A DNA stretch of 37,698 bases, taken from Desulfocapsa sp. GTDB lineage: Bacteria; Desulfobacterota; Desulfobulbia; Desulfobulbales; Desulfocapsaceae. The notes under the pieces are model-generated. The model had not been told where the DNA came from and ran no database searches. It saw nothing but the letters and a program-made list of their open reading frames with translations. Position numbers and translations under genes: made by a program. This document shows positions 8,192 to 16,206 of this stretch, in pieces. Position 1 is the first letter of the stretch, and the number at the start of each line of letters is the position of its first letter. The DNA lies in assembly GCA_030145625.1 (NCBI GenBank), contig JAQYVF010000047.1, forward strand, positions 1 to 37,698, in the 5' to 3' direction.

Positions 8192-8197
8192 CTCCCT
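8192..8197 (-). promoter_or_regulatory. ribosome binding site that fixes the infC start at ATT
   Basis: On the minus strand GGGAGG lies 7 nt upstream of the ATT codon at 8183-8181. This spacing supports the non-AUG start over the in-frame ATG 60 nt downstream. Confidence 0.8.
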
Positions 8198-8234
8198 GTA
8201 ACTCGGAATCTCTTGTAGGATATGGCGGTGGCTG

Positions 8235-10163
8235 TCATATACCGCGTCCCTCTATACACTCTTCTGAAACTTTTTTGGCAAATGCATCAATACTCATGCC
8301 CGTAATATTCTTTCCATCACGTAGCCGAAGGGTAACCGTTTGCTCTTCTTTTTCTTTGTCACCGATGATAAGCATGTATGGAATTTTGGACATCTGCGCT
8401 TCTCTAATCTTATAGTTCAATTTCTCGTTGCGCAAATCTTTTTCGACACGGACACCAGCTTTACGGAGACGGTCATAGACCTCCTCGCAGTATTCAGCCT
8501 GGGCGTCTGTAATGTTGAGAATTCTGGCTTGAAACGGGGCAAACCAAAGCGGGAAAACACCGCCGTAATGTTCGATTAATATACCAATAAAACGCTCAAG
8601 CGATCCCATAAGTGCGCGATGGATCATGATGGGCTGGTGTTCCTGATTGTCCTTACCGGTATAACTGACCTTAAAGCGTTCAGGAAGATTGAAGTCGACC
8701 TGAATGGTTGAACATTGCCAGGATCGACCAAGAAGATCTTTGATCTTGATATCGATTTTTGGTCCGTAAAAAACGCCTTCTCCGGGATCGAGCGAGTAGT
8801 CCAGTCCTTTTTTTTCTAAGGCCGTTTTCAGGGCTTCGGTGGATTGGTCCCAGTTTTCGTCAGTACCGACATATTTTTCCGGCCTGGTAGAGAGATAAAT
8901 ATCATATTGATCAAAACCAAAGGTCTTGAGGATGTGAAGATTGAGATCAAGGATGTTGAAAATCTCATCTTCGAGCTGCTCAGGCATGCAGAATATGTGG
9001 GCATCGTCCTGGGTGAATCCTCGCACCCGAAAGAGTCCGTGAAGAGCACCTGCTCGTTCGTAACGGTAGACCGTACCCAGCTCACACCAGCGAATGGGGA
9101 ATTCCCGGTAGCTTCTTTTGCGACTGTTATAGATACCGATATGAAAAGGACAGTTCATCGGCTTGAGCTGATACTGTACTTCGTCGATATCCATTGCCGC
9201 ATACATATTCTCGGAATAGAAATCGAGATGTCCTGAAGTTTTCCACAGGTCCTGGCGAGCAATGTGCGGGGTGTAGAGCAGTTCGTAATCATGACGATAG
9301 TGCTCGTCTTTCCAGTAATCTTCGATGAGTCTACGGAGCTGTGCTCCTTTAGGCTGCCACAGGATCAGGCCGGGTCCTATCTCATCCTGCATGGTGAAGA
9401 GTTCAAGCTCTTTGCCAAGTTTGCGATGGTCCCTTTTTTTTGCCTCTTCCAGGGCGTTGAGATATTTCTTCAGCGCTTTTTTGTCAAAAAATGCTGTTCC
9501 GTAGATACGCTGGAGCATATCGTTTTTTTCGTCACCCCTCCAGTAGGCACCGGCGACTCGCAGGAGCTTGAAGGCCTTGATCCAGGAGGTGTCGGGAAGA
9601 TGGGGGCCGCGGCAGAGATCGGTGAACTCACCCTGCTGGTAGATGGAGACCGTATCCACCTGAAGATCCTGAATCAGTTCGACTTTATATTTTTCCCCTT
9701 CTTCCTTATAGCGTTTTATGGCCTCGTCACTTGTGACTTCGGAGCGGGTAAAGGGTTCGGCCTCTGCGATAATTTCAGCCATCTTGGCTTCGATTTGGTC
9801 AAAATCATCGGGTGTAAACGGCTCACTTCTGTCGAAGTCATAATAAAATCCGTCTTCGATGGAAGGACCGATTGCCACTTTCACATCGGAACCAAAGAGT
9901 TTGCGTACTGCCTCGGCCATGACATGGGCCGTGGAATGGCGCAGGATTTCAAGGCCTTCCGGAGTGTCAATCTGTATGGGAGTTAGAGTTGCATCACTGC
10001 TGAGCGGGGTAGAGAGATCCACTGGGCTGCCGTCAAGTTGTGCTGCCACGGTTCTCTTCCGCTGTTTGTTTGACAACAGTTCGGCCAAGGCTTCTCTGAT
10101 GGTTGTCTCTACCGGCATGGAAGCGGTTTTGCCGTCATCTAATGTGATCTGAATATCGGTCAT
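8235..10163 (-). CDS. thrS: threonyl-tRNA synthetase
   Basis: The 642-residue protein has all the bacterial ThrS modules. These are a TGS domain at about 1-62, the N2 editing domain with HSTAHVMAEAVRKLFG and later ADHA-equivalent SAD-type sequence (CRGPHLPDTSWIKAFKLLRV), a class II catalytic core (LKPMNCPFHIGIYNSRKRSY, CELGTVYRYE, RVRGFTQDDAHIFC, IMIHRALMGSLERFIGILIE) and a C-terminal anticodon-binding domain from about 545 (PLWFAPFQARILNI). Cys and His ligands for the active-site zinc are visible in NCPFH and DDAH. It is first in the thrS-infC-rpmI-rplT block. The ATG has no obvious Shine-Dalgarno, and I see no T-box leader upstream. Confidence 0.98.
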   Translation of the reverse strand: MTDIQITLDDGKTASMPVETTIREALAELLSNKQRKRTVAAQLDGSPVDLSTPLSSDATLTPIQIDTPEGLEILRHSTAHVMAEAVRKLFGSDVKVAIGPSIEDGFYYDFDRSEPFTPDDFDQIEAKMAEIIAEAEPFTRSEVTSDEAIKRYKEEGEKYKVELIQDLQVDTVSIYQQGEFTDLCRGPHLPDTSWIKAFKLLRVAGAYWRGDEKNDMLQRIYGTAFFDKKALKKYLNALEEAKKRDHRKLGKELELFTMQDEIGPGLILWQPKGAQLRRLIEDYWKDEHYRHDYELLYTPHIARQDLWKTSGHLDFYSENMYAAMDIDEVQYQLKPMNCPFHIGIYNSRKRSYREFPIRWCELGTVYRYERAGALHGLFRVRGFTQDDAHIFCMPEQLEDEIFNILDLNLHILKTFGFDQYDIYLSTRPEKYVGTDENWDQSTEALKTALEKKGLDYSLDPGEGVFYGPKIDIKIKDLLGRSWQCSTIQVDFNLPERFKVSYTGKDNQEHQPIMIHRALMGSLERFIGILIEHYGGVFPLWFAPFQARILNITDAQAEYCEEVYDRLRKAGVRVEKDLRNEKLNYKIREAQMSKIPYMLIIGDKEKEEQTVTLRLRDGKNITGMSIDAFAKKVSEECIEGRGI

Positions 10164-10256
10164 CTGCAGTGTCTATAATATAGTGTTCGTCCAGGAATGC
10201 AGGTTTTGTCGGAGATCGAACAAAAAATCATTTCCGGATGGGTACTAGAAAAGCAA

Positions 10257-10305
10257 AGGCTAAAGGAAATACGAGGGGCAGTGCTCTCCGTATGAACTTT
10301 AGCCT
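10257..10305 (-). terminator. terminator between tRNA-Val and thrS
   Basis: On the minus strand AGGCTAAAG (10305-10297) pairs with CTTTAGCCT (10265-10257), with extra ATACG/CGTAT pairing inside, and is followed by TTTGCTTTTC. It lies just past tRNA-Val, so the tRNA is probably transcribed separately from thrS. Confidence 0.65.
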
Positions 10306-10313
10306 GTTACTTC

Positions 10314-10388
10314 TGGTAGGCGCGGGCGGTTTCGAACCGCCGACTTCTACCATGTCAAGGTAGCGCTCTCCCACTGAGCTACGCGCCT
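10314..10388 (-). tRNA. tRNA-Val (anticodon GAC)
   Basis: The 75-nt minus-strand sequence has acceptor AGGCGCG/CGCGCCT, D arm GCTCAGTGGGAGAGC, anticodon stem CTACC/GGTAG with loop TTGACAT (anticodon GAC), T arm GGCGGTTCGAAACCGCC and an encoded ACCA end. All four stems pair. Confidence 0.96.
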
Positions 10389-10497
10389 GTGTTCTATCTT
10401 CCTGCTTCTAAGTAGTCAGGACAAAATAAGCAGGGAATATTCTTTTTTTATAACTCCTTTTCCGAAAGTGCTAAGAAAAGATAAGCATAAACAGTCT

Positions 10498-10526
10498 CAA
10501 TTACCAATATCTGTAAATTCTGTCAA
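10498..10526 (-). promoter_or_regulatory. candidate promoter of tRNA-Val
   Basis: The minus strand carries a perfect TTGACA (10526-10521), a 17-nt spacer and TAATTG (10503-10498), about 105 nt upstream of the tRNA. The -10 element is only fair, so the call is tentative. Confidence 0.35.
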
Positions 10527-10566
10527 GAAAAAATAAACCTGGTAGAGAGCGAATGCTGAGGCTGTT

Positions 10567-11175
10567 TCATACTGTTTTTGATCTGCTTTCAATGGCTTTG
10601 GCAAGGGTATGTTTGTCGGCATATTTGATATCCATGCCCATGGGAATGCCACAGGCAAGACGGGTGACAAGAACAGGCTTGTTTTGCAGCCTGTCGATGA
10701 GGTAGTTGGCCGTGGCCTCTCCGGGAACAGTGGAACTGGTGGCTATGAGTATTTCCTTGATGGAACCGCCGGCTATCCGGGCCTCCAGTTCGTTCACCTT
10801 GATTTCACTTGGGCCTATTCCGTCTATTGGAGAAAGAACTCCGTGTAGAATATGATAATGGCCCTGGAAAATTCCGGTTTTCTCAATGGCAAGGAGGTCG
10901 CCTGCCTGTTCAACCACGCAGACCAGTGTGCTGTCACGTTTTGGGTCCCTGCAGATGGTGCAGGGGTCGTCTTCAGAAAAAGAGAAACAGCAGGAGCAAA
11001 GCTGGATTGTGCTGTGCAGTTCCATCAGGGCTGTCGCTAATTCTCGGGCCTCTGCTGCTGGGCGTCTGAGGATGTTCATGGCCAACCGTGAAGCGGTTTT
11101 GTTTCCGATTCCCGGGAGCTTGGTCAGGTCCTGAATCAAACGTTCCAGAGCAGGTGGAACCACTTGTGATGACAT
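10567..11175 (-). CDS. recR: recombination mediator protein RecR
   Basis: From the ATG at 11175 (MSSQVVPPALERLIQDLTKL) the product is 202 residues, the usual RecR length. It has the helix-hairpin-helix LPGIGNKTASRLAMNILRR, a four-Cys zinc site (CSCCFSFSEDDPCTICRD), a Toprim domain (VVEQAGDLLAIEKTG to EILIATSSTVPGEATANYLI) and the C-terminal VTRLACGIPMGMDIKYADKHTLAKAIESR. The frame is open a further 66 codons upstream, but that stretch lies antisense to no start signal and overlaps ybaB, so I rejected it. RecR acts with RecO in gap repair and loads RecA. It follows ybaB by 4 nt after dnaX, the conserved order. Confidence 0.97.
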   Translation of the reverse strand: MSSQVVPPALERLIQDLTKLPGIGNKTASRLAMNILRRPAAEARELATALMELHSTIQLCSCCFSFSEDDPCTICRDPKRDSTLVCVVEQAGDLLAIEKTGIFQGHYHILHGVLSPIDGIGPSEIKVNELEARIAGGSIKEILIATSSTVPGEATANYLIDRLQNKPVLVTRLACGIPMGMDIKYADKHTLAKAIESRSKTV

Positions 11176-11179
11176 GGTG

Positions 11180-11500
11180 CTATGAAAAAATATTGGAGAG
11201 ACCGGGAACGTTGAGACCGCCGGTGAGTTTCGCCATTTCAGCCTTACCCATATCTTTAACCTTGCGCAGGGCATCATTGGTGGCTGCCACGATAAGATCC
11301 TGAAGCATCTCTTTATCATCGTTTGAGAGAATGTTTTGTTCGATCTCAATGGAGAGAATTTCGCTTCGTCCATTGGCGGTTACTGTAACCATACCGCCTC
11401 CGGCGCTGCCGCTTTCGGTTTTCTGCCCTAATTCTTCTTGCAGTGTTGCCATCTTCTGCTGCATCTGCTGAGCATGCTGCATGAGGGAATTCATGTCCAT
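11180..11500 (-). CDS. YbaB/EbfC-family nucleoid-associated protein
   Basis: The 106-residue protein begins MDMNSLMQHAQQMQQKMATL, an amphipathic helix, followed by the small beta sheet (MVTVTANGRSEILSIEIEQN) and a C-terminal helix (MLQDLIVAATNDALRKVKDM). That is the full YbaB fold and length. Members are DNA-binding dimers. The gene sits directly before recR, as in most bacteria, and about 300 nt after dnaX. The spacer to dnaX is unusual because it hosts a MITE-like element (11580-11731). Confidence 0.95.
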   Translation of the reverse strand: MDMNSLMQHAQQMQQKMATLQEELGQKTESGSAGGGMVTVTANGRSEILSIEIEQNILSNDDKEMLQDLIVAATNDALRKVKDMGKAEMAKLTGGLNVPGLSNIFS

Positions 11501-11579
11501 GGGAAAATCCTTGAATTTATTGATACTGTTATATGGTTGCGGGTTGGTGCCTGAAGGCTCTCTACCGCGTTTAATTTTT

Positions 11580-11731
11580 GTAACTATTCAGCTAATATAT
11601 AATAACTGGCGAACAACCGCTCTGTAACTGTTTAGCAGTGCTTTATATTCGTTCAGTTAGGACTTCGAAGCATACTAGTGCTATTCGAGAAGACCTAAAT
11701 GGACGAAGATGAAGTGCTGCTGAATAGTTAC
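11580..11731. repeat. MITE-like element, family B (152 bp, perfect 13-bp inverted ends)
   Basis: GTAACTATTCAGC at 11580-11592 is exactly inverted as GCTGAATAGTTAC at 11719-11731. The element is flanked by the 8-bp direct repeat TAATTTTT (11572-11579 and 11732-11739), the expected scar of transposition. The interior is itself a long imperfect palindrome (AGCAGTGCTT near 11634 against AAGTGCTGCT near 11713), so the transcript would form a long hairpin. No ORF lies within it. It separates dnaX from ybaB-recR and may affect readthrough between them. Confidence 0.82.
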
Positions 11732-11804
11732 TAATTTTTAAGAATAAGACCTTGCAGGGAGCTTGGCAACTGTTGCAGATAAAGATTGTTTTACGGAGGT
11801 TTTT

Positions 11805-13562
11805 CTAACGGCTTCGCGGCCCCACTCGGATGTCGCCGATCTGACCGTTAAAAATCTCGGTTGTCATAAGTACCAGCGGGTCATTGGCAAGTTTTTGCCG
11901 CAGTTTATGCGGACTGCCATTGTTTTGAGAATCTTCATTTTCCTTTTGATCGGGAGTGATGAAGTGGAGTCTGAGATCTTTTTGGAAAAAGTCCAGTACA
12001 AACTCGGTGAGGAGTTTGACATTTTCTTTTTGACGAAGCAGGGTGCAGTTTGCAGGGTCGCTGAAACGAAGTTGGAGTTCTCCGTCAACCTCTCTGGAGC
12101 TGTCGGCCCGTTGCAGATCTTGCGCCATCCACAGTTTCCTGTCCTTGACATGGTCGATGAAATCGGGCCAGTCACGTCGTACATCCCGTTGATGTGGGTG
12201 AGGGATCGGTTTGGATTCCTGTTGGGGCGGGATCGACTCTTCTTCAGGCAGAGGAGGTTGCTCCTCGGGCATGGGAGGGGGAGCCTGCTCTGCGGTAAGA
12301 TTGCTTACGGCAGGGGGGGCTGGTGCCGGTTTCGGATCAGGGGCTGGCCGAGGTTTTACAGGAGTCTGCTTTTTTTTTTTTGCCTCGATAGACTCAGTTT
12401 CCGGTGTGGAATTGAGGAGGATTTTTCCTTTCAGGAGACTGTCGATCTTCCCGAGAAGGCTTGAGATCGGTACAACCTCGTCAGCCTGTATGATCTTGAG
12501 GAAACTGCTTTCCAGAACCAGCCTGGGCTGGGAGGAGTAGCGCATATCTTCAACGCCCTGCATAAGCAGGTTGAGTTTCATTTGGATGGTCTGCGGGGAG
12601 TGGCTTTCGGCCAGTTTGTGGAAGAGATCAAGTTCCTGTGGTGGTATGTCGATGAGTTCCTGACAGCCCTCTATTCTGCAGAGAAGAAGGGTGCGAAAGG
12701 CGGCAAGAAGGTCATTGGTGAAACGCTTCAGGTCCACGCCAAAGGCAAAGGTCTCATTTAAGGCCTGGAAGGCAGAGCCTGGATCCTTTTCAAGAAGTGC
12801 CCTGGTCAGCTTGAGGATGATATCACGGGAGACCAGGCCCAGCACCTGGATCACATCGTCCACACTGATTGTAGTCTCACCATAGGAAAAGACCTGGTCC
12901 AGAAGGCTGAGTCCGTCTCGGACGGAGCCTTCGGATTCTCTGACTATAAGATCCAATGCTGCAGGATCAATAGCTACACCTTCTTCCTGGGCCAGTCTCT
13001 GGAAATGGGTGCTCAGCTCCGCAGCTGAGACTCGTTTGAGTTCATAGCGTTGGCAGCGGGAGAGGATGGTGATAGGGATCTTATGCAGTTCCGTGGTGGC
13101 AAATATGAAAAAGACATGACTTGGTGGCTCTTCCAGGGTCTTGAGCAGAGCATTGAATGCCTCTGTGGTGAGCATGTGGACTTCATCGATGATGATGATC
13201 TTATATTTCAGGGAGGTGGGAAGGAAACGAATTTTTTCTTTCAGTTCACGGATCTCCTGGATACCCCTGTTGGAGGCACCGTCGATTTCGTAGAGATCAA
13301 GAGCAGAGCCTGCTGTGATTTCCAGGCAGGAAGGGCAATTGTTACAGGGATTCTTTGCAGGCCCTTTTTCACAGTTGATGGCCTTGGCCATGATGCGGGC
13401 CAGTGTAGTTTTTCCAACTCCCCGTACTCCTGAAAAGAGAATGGCATGGGCAATCCTTTCGCGGACCAGACTGTTTTGCAGGGTTTTTACCACCGGGACC
13501 TGGCCTACGACCTGGGCAAAATCCTGGGGGCGTGATTTTCTGGCTAGGACCAAATAGGACAT
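11805..13562 (-). CDS. dnaX: DNA polymerase III subunits gamma and tau
   Basis: The 585-residue protein has an AAA+ clamp-loader ATPase at about 1-230: Walker A GVRGVGKTTLA, a zinc module CNNCPSC preceded by CEKGP, Walker B IIIIDEVHMLT and the sensor EEPPSHVFFIFATTE. The gamma/tau lid and collar domain runs to about 370. A Pro-rich linker follows from about 395, then a C-terminal tau domain. The linker starts with a 12-A run ending in AAAAAAG (12381-12369; codons for KKKK, last codon AAG at 398). That run is a likely slippage site producing a short gamma form of about 408 residues. The gene follows SRP RNA by 55 nt; no clear Shine-Dalgarno is visible at the ATG. Confidence 0.97.
   Translation of the reverse strand: MSYLVLARKSRPQDFAQVVGQVPVVKTLQNSLVRERIAHAILFSGVRGVGKTTLARIMAKAINCEKGPAKNPCNNCPSCLEITAGSALDLYEIDGASNRGIQEIRELKEKIRFLPTSLKYKIIIIDEVHMLTTEAFNALLKTLEEPPSHVFFIFATTELHKIPITILSRCQRYELKRVSAAELSTHFQRLAQEEGVAIDPAALDLIVRESEGSVRDGLSLLDQVFSYGETTISVDDVIQVLGLVSRDIILKLTRALLEKDPGSAFQALNETFAFGVDLKRFTNDLLAAFRTLLLCRIEGCQELIDIPPQELDLFHKLAESHSPQTIQMKLNLLMQGVEDMRYSSQPRLVLESSFLKIIQADEVVPISSLLGKIDSLLKGKILLNSTPETESIEAKKKKQTPVKPRPAPDPKPAPAPPAVSNLTAEQAPPPMPEEQPPLPEEESIPPQQESKPIPHPHQRDVRRDWPDFIDHVKDRKLWMAQDLQRADSSREVDGELQLRFSDPANCTLLRQKENVKLLTEFVLDFFQKDLRLHFITPDQKENEDSQNNGSPHKLRQKLANDPLVLMTTEIFNGQIGDIRVGPRSR
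12369..12381 (-). promoter_or_regulatory. dnaX slippery A12-G run (candidate programmed frameshift)
   Basis: The minus strand has twelve A followed by G, read as GCA AAA AAA AAA AAG, so it contains the A AAA AAG heptamer used by E. coli dnaX in the same register. A -1 shift reads 10 more codons and stops at TGA (12339-12337). A +1 shift stops within a few codons. Thermus dnaX uses transcriptional slippage on a run of nine A, so slippage by RNA polymerase is equally possible here. Confidence 0.6.
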
Positions 13563-13617
13563 GAGAAATGAAGAAACGGAATCAGGAAAATGTCATTCGT
13601 TTTGGATGAAAAAAGAT

Positions 13618-13719
13618 GATAGCCGGGCACCCCTGTTGCACACCGAGGGGGTCATTACCGTTGCTTCCTCCCGGACCTGGCGGAGTTCATGATCCTCAAT
13701 TGCACAGGACCCGACTATC
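13618..13719 (-). ncRNA. ffs: bacterial signal recognition particle RNA (small 4.5S type)
   Basis: The minus strand from 13719 begins GATAGTCGGGTCCTGTGC and ends GCCCGGCTATC, so its ends pair as a long hairpin. The apical part contains CCAGGTCCGGGAGGAAGCAA, the conserved SRP symmetric loop plus GGGA-type tetraloop region that binds Ffh. Length is about 102 nt. The position directly upstream of dnaX is a common one for this gene. It works with Ffh and FtsY in co-translational membrane targeting. Confidence 0.95.
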
Positions 13720-13807
13720 AAAAAAGAAATTCATTGATGGTAAAAAGAGAGCATATGTTGAAATGTTGAAAAGGTGGTATGTAATTCCAACTCTCTTTCA
13801 AGAGGCT

Positions 13808-13836
13808 TTTATACACCCTCTGCAAAGAGGCGTCAA
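13808..13836 (-). promoter_or_regulatory. candidate promoter for SRP RNA and dnaX
   Basis: The minus strand has TTGACG (13836-13831), a 17-nt spacer and TATAAA (13813-13808). Both boxes match sigma-70 well. It lies about 85 nt upstream of the 5' end of SRP RNA, so a trimmed leader or another closer promoter would be needed. Confidence 0.5.
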
Positions 13837-13905
13837 GAGAATTTGCATCATGCAATACGTGCCAGGCAGGTATGGATTCAATCTGTACTCAATGTATAAT
13901 CCATG

Positions 13906-14045
13906 GCCACCTTGCAAAATTGCCTTTTCGCCCAAACTCTTCGTTATAAGAAAAATTTTATCCTCAGAATATCAAATATATGCTTGCGGTAAAATTTCTC
14001 TCATGCCTCGATTTTGAACGAAAACTCTAATTTTTCAAGGTGCCC
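13906..14045 (+). repeat. MITE-like element, family A copy 2 (140 bp, 5-bp direct repeats)
   Basis: This copy begins GCCACCTTGCAAAATTG and ends TTTTTCAAGGTGCCC, flanked by CCATG at 13901-13905 and 14046-14050. It is closely similar to copy 1 at 6448-6614, in the same orientation, but lacks about 27 central bases. The conserved ends against different flanking sequences define the element's borders precisely. It lies between SRP RNA and the FapA gene. Confidence 0.8.
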
Positions 14046-14103
14046 CCATGTGCATTGGAAATACAAAAACGCTCTGTGGCGTATGGTTGCCTCGGCGGTT
14101 TTC

Positions 14104-15855
14104 TTAACGGAGTGGCATTGCGAGAATATGACTTTTCGTGTCGTCAAGTTTAAACCTTTGCCCAGCGACAGTATCTTCGACGGTCAGGGTCCGGTTCCCT
14201 ATCTGGAGTAGGGTGCCGGCAAAGATAGTTCCGTGGATATCTATGGATATGCTTCGTATGTCGATACGTGCCGTATTTTTTTTATCAGTTTGAGTTATAG
14301 TCTGGGCTGTCTGGGACGTTTCACTCTTCTCTGTCGAGCGGGAGTAGAGGCCGGTTCCGGGAATCATATTTACTCGCAAATGTTGAAGTTTAATTGCTTC
14401 AATTCCGTTTTTGAGACTTCGGATCTTTTTGGTTCTGGCAACTCCTGTATATCCCTTGAGCCGTTGTACAATTGATGCCTTGTGTTCTTGCAGCAGCTGC
14501 TGGAGCTTTCTGGACTGGTAGAGTCTTTTAGCGACAACTCCTGCAGCAATGAAGGCGGGATCAGCGCCTGTTGCTCCAGCATCGCCTAATGAAATATTTC
14601 CTTCGGAAATTAACTCTCCGCCAACAATGGCGCTGTGTTCTCTACACCGAATATTTCCACCAGCGGAAATGTGACTGTAATAACACTGTTTGCGTATCAC
14701 ACAGTTGCCCTCGCAGCGGATCTGTCCCTGTTCGATGAAGTTGATGTCAACATCTCCAGAAGCGATAACCGAACTCGCATTGCCGATTATGCCTCCCTTG
14801 ATGATAATATTGGACAGACTGGAGATCTGGGTGGACATGACACTGCCCCTGATTTCCAGATCCCCGCCTGTTTTAACCTGGAAACTGGGGAAAACTGAAC
14901 CGTGAATAACAAGGCTGCTTCTCGATTCTATGTTACCGGTTGAGTACTCAATATCTCCTTGGATTTCCTGCTTATTACAGACTCTGATAACATTGTCACG
15001 GACTACAGAAAGTACTCCGTCACTGGTGGCTGAAACCTCTAGACTTTCAGGGGAGTACACTGCATCGTCAGTGGTTTCCACTTCTATATCCAGGCCAGGT
15101 CGTTGTGCTATGCGGTCCCCCAAAACCGTTACTCCGGGAATGCCTCTGGTCGCGGGAATTTTTGAGGCTATTACTTGACCTGCGGAAACCGGTACCATGA
15201 TCTTTCTTTCCCGGAAGTCTATGCTGCCATCCTTTAACAGTTCTCCTGCAATTGGACCGATTTCCATTTTAAATTTGAGATAGGCGTTGGTTCCTGCAAT
15301 GGGGTCTTTGCCTCTGGCAAGAACAATGTGCTCGGAGTCTGTTGATCCTTTACGGATGCATTCCTTAATCAAATTCAGCTGCTTATATTTAACTCCGAAT
15401 ATAATTCCCGAACTGGTGAGCAGCTGGTAGAGGTCTTCACTGGAAAGGGTGGTGTAGTTATACAGCAGCGGTTTAAAGACAATGGATGCCTCTAACATGT
15501 CCTTGGAGAGATGAAAGAGTGGTTCAACCGACACATCAAGCTCTTTTTCTTCACTCTCCCGGACAGGACAAAAGTCAATCTTGGGGTACCCGTTTATACT
15601 CGCCAGCACCTGTTTCTTATCTTCGGATAAATAGGTGTTGGTTCCTGCGATTACGGATCTTCGCAGGAGTTTATCTGTTTCCGGCAAATCTGTATCAGTA
15701 AATTCTACCAGCACCTGATCCTTTTCTACCAATTCAGTTACTGGTAATTTCTCTATGGGGTAGTCTGAACCGATTTTTATTTTTTCTGTGGTAAAACAGA
15801 TTGTTGGCTCAATGTATTCCGGTGAGACAAAGCCTGTGTAGGGCGTTGAATTCAT
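14104..15855 (-). CDS. FapA-family (DUF342) protein
   Basis: The 583-residue protein matches the FapA/DUF342 family. An N-terminal half at about 1-240 includes the alpha/beta region around LLTSSGIIFGVKYKQLNLIK and the ARGKDPIAGTNAYLKFK motif. A long right-handed beta-helix-like section follows at about 280-430, with repeated short glycine-rich strands (IESRSSLVIHGSVFPSFQVK, GGDLEIRGSVMSTQI, GGNIRCREHSAIVGGELISE). A coiled segment (LYQSRKLQQLLQEHKASI) comes next, then a C-terminal beta part (ISIDIHGTIFAGTLLQIG). No signal peptide is seen, so it is probably cytoplasmic. Some members have been tied to membrane or polar signalling, but no general function is settled. It stands alone between two repeat elements. 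Confidence 0.93.
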   Translation of the reverse strand: MNSTPYTGFVSPEYIEPTICFTTEKIKIGSDYPIEKLPVTELVEKDQVLVEFTDTDLPETDKLLRRSVIAGTNTYLSEDKKQVLASINGYPKIDFCPVRESEEKELDVSVEPLFHLSKDMLEASIVFKPLLYNYTTLSSEDLYQLLTSSGIIFGVKYKQLNLIKECIRKGSTDSEHIVLARGKDPIAGTNAYLKFKMEIGPIAGELLKDGSIDFRERKIMVPVSAGQVIASKIPATRGIPGVTVLGDRIAQRPGLDIEVETTDDAVYSPESLEVSATSDGVLSVVRDNVIRVCNKQEIQGDIEYSTGNIESRSSLVIHGSVFPSFQVKTGGDLEIRGSVMSTQISSLSNIIIKGGIIGNASSVIASGDVDINFIEQGQIRCEGNCVIRKQCYYSHISAGGNIRCREHSAIVGGELISEGNISLGDAGATGADPAFIAAGVVAKRLYQSRKLQQLLQEHKASIVQRLKGYTGVARTKKIRSLKNGIEAIKLQHLRVNMIPGTGLYSRSTEKSETSQTAQTITQTDKKNTARIDIRSISIDIHGTIFAGTLLQIGNRTLTVEDTVAGQRFKLDDTKSHILAMPLR

Positions 15856-15934
15856 TGAAGAGCAATCTCCTTATTGTAAGTCGGCATAAGTCGAACCTGT
15901 GTGTACTGCAAAGGCCGCACAAAATCTATTTTTG

Positions 15935-15960
15935 ATTACAGCTGATTATTACAGCTGATT
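15935..15960 (+). repeat. 13-bp tandem duplication
   Basis: ATTACAGCTGATT occurs twice head to tail (15935-15947 and 15948-15960), just upstream of the FapA gene on its promoter side. It may be a replication slip or a pair of operator sites; CAGCTG is itself palindromic. Confidence 0.7.
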
Positions 15961-16025
15961 ATAGCAGTTTCGTCGAAAATAGAGAAGTGGTCCTGGATTA
16001 TGGCTACGTTCATCATAAAGAAATT

Positions 16026-16206
16026 TGATTACGTACAAAGCTCAGCCAGCCCCATACACACAATCATAACCTACTGATAAAGAAAATAAAAAAACGAATG
16101 CACTCGAAATGTCATCCCCGCGAAGGCGGGGATCCAGTTACATGCTAAGCTCCTAGATTCCCGCGCGGGAATGACGAAAAAAGTGGCTTAGCTTCATACG
16201 TAATCA
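16026..16206. repeat. MITE-like element, family C (~181 bp, 22-bp inverted ends, 10-bp direct repeats)
   Basis: TGATTACGTACAAAGCTCAGCC at 16026-16047 is inverted with three mismatches at 16185-16206. ATAAAGAAAT lies immediately outside both ends (16015-16024 and 16208-16217), as expected for a target-site duplication. The core at 16111-16175 is a separate palindromic unit: GTCATCCCCGCGAAGGCGGG on the left answers ATTCCCGCGCGGGAATGAC on the right. That core resembles a GTCATTCCCGCG-type dispersed repeat common in many bacterial genomes. No ORF lies within it. Confidence 0.72.

Noticed and set aside
9264-9986. Plus-strand open frame of 240 codons
   Set aside because: It is antisense to thrS.
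10164-10256. T-box or threonine leader upstream of thrS
   Set aside because: I found no specifier hairpin or T-box sequence; the only strong hairpin is the tRNA-Val terminator.
11176-11373. N-terminal extension of RecR
   Set aside because: The extra 66 codons overlap ybaB in another frame and do not resemble RecR; the ATG at 11175 gives the normal length.
11763-12464. Plus-strand open frame of 233 codons
   Set aside because: It is antisense to dnaX, which is unmistakable on the other strand.
16111-16175. Intrinsic terminator at the GTCATCCCCGCG unit
   Set aside because: Both halves form GC-rich hairpins, but without T runs, and the context is that of a dispersed palindromic repeat.
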